Origin: Pseudomonas sp. RIT288
GTDB taxonomy: Bacteria > Pseudomonadota > Gammaproteobacteria > Pseudomonadales > Pseudomonadaceae
Length of the DNA: 64,000 nucleotides
Reading direction: 5' to 3'
Assembly: GCF_000631985.1 (NCBI RefSeq)
Contig: NZ_JFYN01000006.1
Span: forward strand, 1 to 64,000
In this document: piece by piece, positions 60,597-64,000 of the stretch
Layout: each line of letters begins with the position of its first letter
How positions within the stretch are numbered: the stretch's first letter is position 1
The notes under the pieces: generated by a model
Seen by the model: only the letters and a program-made list of their open reading frames with translations
Database searches by the model: none
Told to the model about the DNA's origin: nothing
Made by a program: the position numbers and the translations under genes

Positions 60597-60962
60597 ATGC
60601 CACACCTGCACATGGAATACACCGCCAACCTGCCGCAGTTGAACGCTGATGTGGCGTTGATTCGCCTCAACAACGCCCTTGTGGGTTCCGGTCAGTTCGC
60701 TGCGGAGTTCGATATCAAGAGCCGGGCGGTGAAGGTCGAGACCTTCAAGGTCGGTACCGGTATGGGCGAGCGCGCTTTTGTCCACGTGAAGCTGGCGCTG
60801 CTCAGCGGTCGTTCGCCGCAGATCAAGAAGCAGCTCTCGGAGAGTCTGCTGGCGGTGTTGCAGGATTTGTGCGAGTGGCCGGCCGGGGTCGAAGTGCAGT
60901 TGTGTGTGGAGTTGCTCGATATCGACCGCGACTCCTACACCAAAACCGCCATCGGCGTGTAG
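60597..60962 (+). CDS. hpaF: 5-carboxymethyl-2-hydroxymuconate isomerase
   Basis: A 121-residue tautomerase-fold enzyme. Pro1 (after removal of Met) is the catalytic base (MPHLHMEYTANL). FVHVKLALLSGRSPQIKKQLSESLLAVL is the helix of the fold. The family acts in 4-hydroxyphenylacetate degradation, but the rest of that pathway (hpaBCDEGHI) is not in the window, so this may be an isolated copy with another substrate. ACTGGAGCACCCC precedes the ATG. Confidence 0.85.
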   Translation: MPHLHMEYTANLPQLNADVALIRLNNALVGSGQFAAEFDIKSRAVKVETFKVGTGMGERAFVHVKLALLSGRSPQIKKQLSESLLAVLQDLCEWPAGVEVQLCVELLDIDRDSYTKTAIGV

Positions 60963-60965
60963 GAC

Positions 60966-61901
60966 TCAGGCCGCTTCCAGCTCACTGCACACCTTGATCA
61001 CCTGCTCGCGCAGCCAGACGTTGGCGCTGTCCTGATCGGCGCTCTGGCTCCATTGCATGTCGAGGGTGAATCCCGGCAGGCCGTTCGGCGCCTCGCAGTG
61101 ATTGAACACCGCGTCGTTGGTCAGCAGACGCTGGATGCGCCGGGGCAGGGTGAGGATGAAGTCGGTGCCGGTGATCATCTTCAATGCCGCGCTGTAGCTA
61201 TTGGAGCGCGCGACGATCTGCCGTTTCTGCGCCTGACGCGCCAGCCAGCCATCGACCATGTTGGTGCTGGAAGTCCACGGCGTCGGGAACACATGGCGCC
61301 GTTCGGTGAAGGCCTGCAGGCTCAGGCGCGGTTCCAGCGGTGTGGCGCGTTTGTCGAAGACACAGACCAGATCGTCCTCCAGCAGCATTCGCGATTTAAG
61401 GTCGGTGTGGCTGCGGTGGAAGTTGGGGCCGAAGCAGATCACCAGGTCGAGGCTGCCGTCGCGCAGTTCGTCGGCGGGTACGTCAGTCTCGAACTTGTGC
61501 ATGTTGACCACCACCGGCAAATCGTCGAAGTCGAAACGCTTCAAAAGGCGCGGCAACACCAGTTGCTCGAAGTATTCCGGGGCACAGATATTGAAAGTCA
61601 CCGCTTGCCGGGTCGGATCGAAGGCCGGGGCGCCGGCGTGGCACAGGTTGATGCTTTCGAGGATCTTCTGCACATGGCCGTACATGGTGCCGGCCTTGTA
61701 GGTGGGGCGCATGCCCGTGCGGGTATTGATGAACAACTCGTCTTCGAAACTGGTGCGCAATTTTTTCAGGCAGTAGCTGACGGTGGACTGGCTGACGCAC
61801 AGCGTCTCCGAGACATCCGTGACGCTGCTTTGCTCATACACGGCGATAAACACCATGAGGTCCTGCATGTCGAGCTTTCGAAGCAAGTTACTGTTCAGCA
61901 T
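60966..61901 (-). CDS. LysR-family transcriptional regulator
   Basis: A 311-residue protein. DLMVFIAVYEQSSVTDVSETLCVSQSTVSYCLKKLRTSFEDELFINTRTGM (about 14-64) forms the HTH. The effector domain includes DLVICFGPNFHRSHTDL. It ends 3 bases after the CHM isomerase gene on the opposite strand. The target is unknown; the neighbouring isomerase or the MFS transporter (200 bases upstream, same strand) are candidates. Confidence 0.92.
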   Translation of the reverse strand: MLNSNLLRKLDMQDLMVFIAVYEQSSVTDVSETLCVSQSTVSYCLKKLRTSFEDELFINTRTGMRPTYKAGTMYGHVQKILESINLCHAGAPAFDPTRQAVTFNICAPEYFEQLVLPRLLKRFDFDDLPVVVNMHKFETDVPADELRDGSLDLVICFGPNFHRSHTDLKSRMLLEDDLVCVFDKRATPLEPRLSLQAFTERRHVFPTPWTSSTNMVDGWLARQAQKRQIVARSNSYSAALKMITGTDFILTLPRRIQRLLTNDAVFNHCEAPNGLPGFTLDMQWSQSADQDSANVWLREQVIKVCSELEAA

Positions 61902-62101
61902 CCGTTCCGTCCCGCTGTGCTCCTTGCGCTGAATCCGCGCAAACGTGTGCGCATGATCGTAGCGGAACGATGGTGCCAGGACAAAGCCCTGTAGGACGTT
62001 TCAATGTCGCCAGTGGGACAGAAAGTTTTAGCAACACGACGTCGGCAAATAAACCGCAGAAAGATGGCAACAGGCCTCTAGCTCGGCGACGGCATTCTGC
62101 T

Positions 62102-63283
62102 TCAGCGAATGTGTCGGGCGTACTGCCGAGGGTCAAAGCGCAGCACTATCAACAACATCACCACCATCACTGCGGTCAGCGACCACCATGCCCATTCAAA
62201 GCTGCCGAGACGGTCGCGGATGATTCCGGCCAGCAGTGGCGAAAACCCGGCGATCAGGTAGCCGATGCCTTGCACGAACGCGGTCAGGCTGCCGGCGCGC
62301 TGCGGGTTGTCGAGGTGATCGAGCGAGACGATCAGGCTCATCGGGAACAAGCCGCCAATCCCCAGCCCCAACAGGCACGGCCACAGCAGGCTGAGATGTT
62401 GCGGGCTGAGGATCAATCCGCAGAAGCCGCCGATGATCAGCAGCAGCAATGCCGCGAGGACCGCGCGGCGATCACGGCTGCGGTTGGCGATGGCCGGCGT
62501 CACCAGCCCGGAAATCACCTCCATGGCGGTCAGAAAACCCAGCAGCAGTCCGGCGTGCTGTTCGCTCCAGCCCTGTTCCACGTAGTACGGCGCCAGCCAG
62601 GCGAGTACGCAGGTGTAGGACGCCGTGCCGAGGCCGAAGAAGAGGGCAAGCAGCCAAGCGCGGGAGCTACGCGTGAAGGACTCTTTTCCTGCAGGCGTGT
62701 TCTGGATGGATGACGGGGTCGACTGTGTCCACCAGACCAGCAACGCGAGCAAGGCCAGTGCCGCCCAGATTGCCAGCCCGATCCGCCAGCTGCCGGTCTG
62801 CAGCAGCACCAGTGGCGAAAATGAGGCGGCCAGTGCGGCGCCGCCCATGATCGACGTGACATACAGGCCCATGCACAGCGCCACATGGTCGGGGAAGCGT
62901 GACTTGATCAGCACCGGCATCAGCGCCTGAATCAGGGCGATACCCATCCCGGCCAGCACCGCGCTACCAATCAATTGCGGCGCCGAATCGAGCACCAGCC
63001 GCGACAGCGTCGCCAGTCCGATGATCGACAACGACAGGATTACCGTGCGTTGCTCGCCCAACCGTCGGCTGATACGGATGCCGAAAAACATCGCCAGCCC
63101 CATCGCCATCACCGGCAGCATGGTCAGCAGCGAAGCCACGCTGAAGCTCAACGGCATATCGCCACGAATCGCCGACAACAACGGCCCGACGGCGGCCATG
63201 GAGGGGCGCAGATTGAGCGCGACGAGAATGATCCCGGACATCAGCCAGACAGCGGGGCGGGTGGTGGCGCGGACGTTTTCCAT
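62102..63283 (-). CDS. CynX/NimT-family MFS transporter
   Basis: A 393-residue, 12-helix transporter. LVALNLRPSMAAVGPLLSAIRGD (about 17-39) is the family signature, followed by the loop RISRRLGEQRTV near 76-87. CynX is tied to cyanate export; other members export nitroimidazoles or amino acids, so the substrate is open. I chose the ATG at 63283, matching other family N-termini; an in-frame ATG at 63358 would add 25 residues. No strong ribosome site at either. Confidence 0.9.
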   Translation of the reverse strand: MENVRATTRPAVWLMSGIILVALNLRPSMAAVGPLLSAIRGDMPLSFSVASLLTMLPVMAMGLAMFFGIRISRRLGEQRTVILSLSIIGLATLSRLVLDSAPQLIGSAVLAGMGIALIQALMPVLIKSRFPDHVALCMGLYVTSIMGGAALAASFSPLVLLQTGSWRIGLAIWAALALLALLVWWTQSTPSSIQNTPAGKESFTRSSRAWLLALFFGLGTASYTCVLAWLAPYYVEQGWSEQHAGLLLGFLTAMEVISGLVTPAIANRSRDRRAVLAALLLLIIGGFCGLILSPQHLSLLWPCLLGLGIGGLFPMSLIVSLDHLDNPQRAGSLTAFVQGIGYLIAGFSPLLAGIIRDRLGSFEWAWWSLTAVMVVMLLIVLRFDPRQYARHIR

Positions 63284-63389
63284 CGGCAGGCTCTGATTGT
63301 GGAGGCTGTCGATTAGGCGGCGTGGCGCACGTATCGGCAAATCAGATTTCCCGAGCATTATTTAAAAACTAAATATGACTCTTCCCCCC

Positions 63390-63462
63390 TGTAGGAGCTG
63401 CCGCAGGCTGCGATCTTTTGTTTTTCAAGATCAAAAGATCGCAGCCTGCGGCAGCTCCTACA
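63390..63462. repeat. REP pair, CTGCGATC type
   Basis: TGTAGGAGCTGCCGCAGGCTGCGATC and its inverse, separated by a short AT-rich spacer, lie between the MFS gene and rnd. Confidence 0.87.
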
Positions 63463-63577
63463 CGGGGAGGTTCGTATTCCTCTTGCTGACCACGCTGTAA
63501 GACTATTCTTTGCCTCTGGCAGGACATTTCGTTACAGCTCTGGACCAGCGCAGGCGCGTAAAACGCCGGCGGCGATA

Positions 63578-63590
63578 TATACTGCGCGCC
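63578..63590 (+). promoter_or_regulatory. rnd promoter -10 with GC-rich discriminator
   Basis: TATACT then GCGCGCC, 20 bases before the rnd GTG start. Identical in 13 bases to the sdhE promoter. Confidence 0.45.
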
Positions 63591-63610
63591 ATTCTTCAAG
63601 GGAGAGCCGT

Positions 63611-64000
63611 GTGGCCATCGATATTCACTGGATTCGCGACAACGAAAGCCTCGCGCAGTTTTGCGCCGAGTGGCAGCAACTGCCGTTCGTTGCCCTCGAC
63701 ACCGAATTCATGCGGGTCGACACCTTCTACCCGATTGCCGGTTTGCTGCAGGTCGGTGACGGCAAACGCGCCTACCTGATCGATCCGCTGACCATCGACG
63801 CCTGGCAACCGCTGGCGGCGTTGCTGGAAAACCCGGCGGTGCTCAAAGTCCTGCACGCCTGCAGCGAAGACCTCGAAGTGCTGTTGCGCCTGACCGGCAG
63901 CTTGCCGGCGCCACTGTTCGACACTCAATTGGCAGCGGCCTACCTGAACCTCGGGTTCTCGATGGGCTATTCGCGACTGGTGCAGGAAGTACTCGGTATC
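63611..64000 (+). CDS. rnd: ribonuclease D, 5' part
   Basis: The first 130 codons are in the window and the frame is open at the edge. The DEDD exonuclease starts with the first catalytic pair FVALDTEFMR (Asp30-Glu32), then the second motif LHACSEDLEVLL (Asp in SED). The start is GTG at 63611, with AGGGAGAG upstream. RNase D trims tRNA 3' ends. An overlapping reading in another frame at 63510-63779 is not coding. Confidence 0.9.
   Translation, partial: MAIDIHWIRDNESLAQFCAEWQQLPFVALDTEFMRVDTFYPIAGLLQVGDGKRAYLIDPLTIDAWQPLAALLENPAVLKVLHACSEDLEVLLRLTGSLPAPLFDTQLAAAYLNLGFSMGYSRLVQEVLGI

Noticed and set aside
59264..60673. Open frame of 469 codons opposite ltrA
   Set aside because: Arg/His/Gln-rich with no recognisable motif, antisense to a clear LtrA protein.
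63510..63779. Open frame overlapping the start of rnd
   Set aside because: It is in a different frame from RNase D, which has its catalytic motifs and a ribosome site at the GTG 63611.

Overview
The window is chromosomal DNA from a Pseudomonas, most likely of the P. fluorescens group. The evidence is high GC, the gene order nadB / algU-mucA-mucB-mucD, the tctABC-opdH-tctDE block next to ung and sdhE, a phaG-type transacylase, the bepA-tusA-perM-bcp-gcvR-dapA-bamC-purC block, and many REP/REPIN palindromes of the three sequence types common in that group. I see no prophage, integrase, transposase, rRNA or CRISPR array. Two tRNA genes are present: Gly-CCC and Ser-CGA.

Layout. 1-4.9 kb: TPM-domain proteins, a methyltransferase, an EamA transporter, a DJ-1/PfpI protein with a ribbon-helix-helix partner, and a DUF1508 protein. 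5-7.3 kb: a small catabolic module (DapA-family lyase plus class II aldolase) divergent from an XRE-cupin regulator, with a perfect palindrome inside the aldolase promoter. 7.4-19.3 kb: accessory metabolism and stress genes, including a DUF4917 protein with SIR2-like motifs, a YiaY-type dehydrogenase, two tandem secreted paralogues of unknown function, fosA, a PAS-GAF-GGDEF cyclase, KGG and DUF4142 stress proteins, two PixA/AidA inclusion-body proteins and tam. 19.4-22 kb: a methyltransferase, then hipB with a badly decayed hipA next to tRNA-Gly. 22.2-27.4 kb: phaG, an RsuA-type pseudouridine synthase, two Tyr-rich lipoproteins, an HIBYL-CoA hydrolase-like protein and ung.

27.5-35.3 kb is a tricarboxylate uptake system: the OpdH porin, TctC binding protein, TctB/TctA permease, an AbrB-family membrane protein, and the TctD/TctE two-component system that probably controls them. 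A perfect 11-bp tandem direct repeat in the divergent promoter region is a good candidate TctD site. 35.4-39.6 kb holds HDOD, ygfZ, sdhE, ygfX and nadB. 40.2-44 kb is the AlgU envelope-stress regulon core (sigma factor, anti-sigma MucA, MucB, periplasmic protease MucD) with a recognisable AlgU autoregulatory promoter and no mucC. 44-52 kb is conserved housekeeping ending at purC and tRNA-Ser.

52.2-53.2 kb is a hicAB toxin-antitoxin locus bracketed by two near-identical terminators, which suggests insertion behind the tRNA. 54-58.2 kb is a tightly coupled four-gene cassette (GT2 glycosyltransferase, methyltransferase, GtrA flippase, 694-residue polytopic protein). It resembles an O-antigen gtr cluster but carries a methyltransferase, and it is the best candidate for an undescribed surface-modification system. 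58.2-64 kb: two LysR regulators, LtrA, a CHM isomerase, a CynX-type MFS transporter and the 5' end of rnd.

All identifications come from reading protein and DNA motifs by eye. No database search was run.
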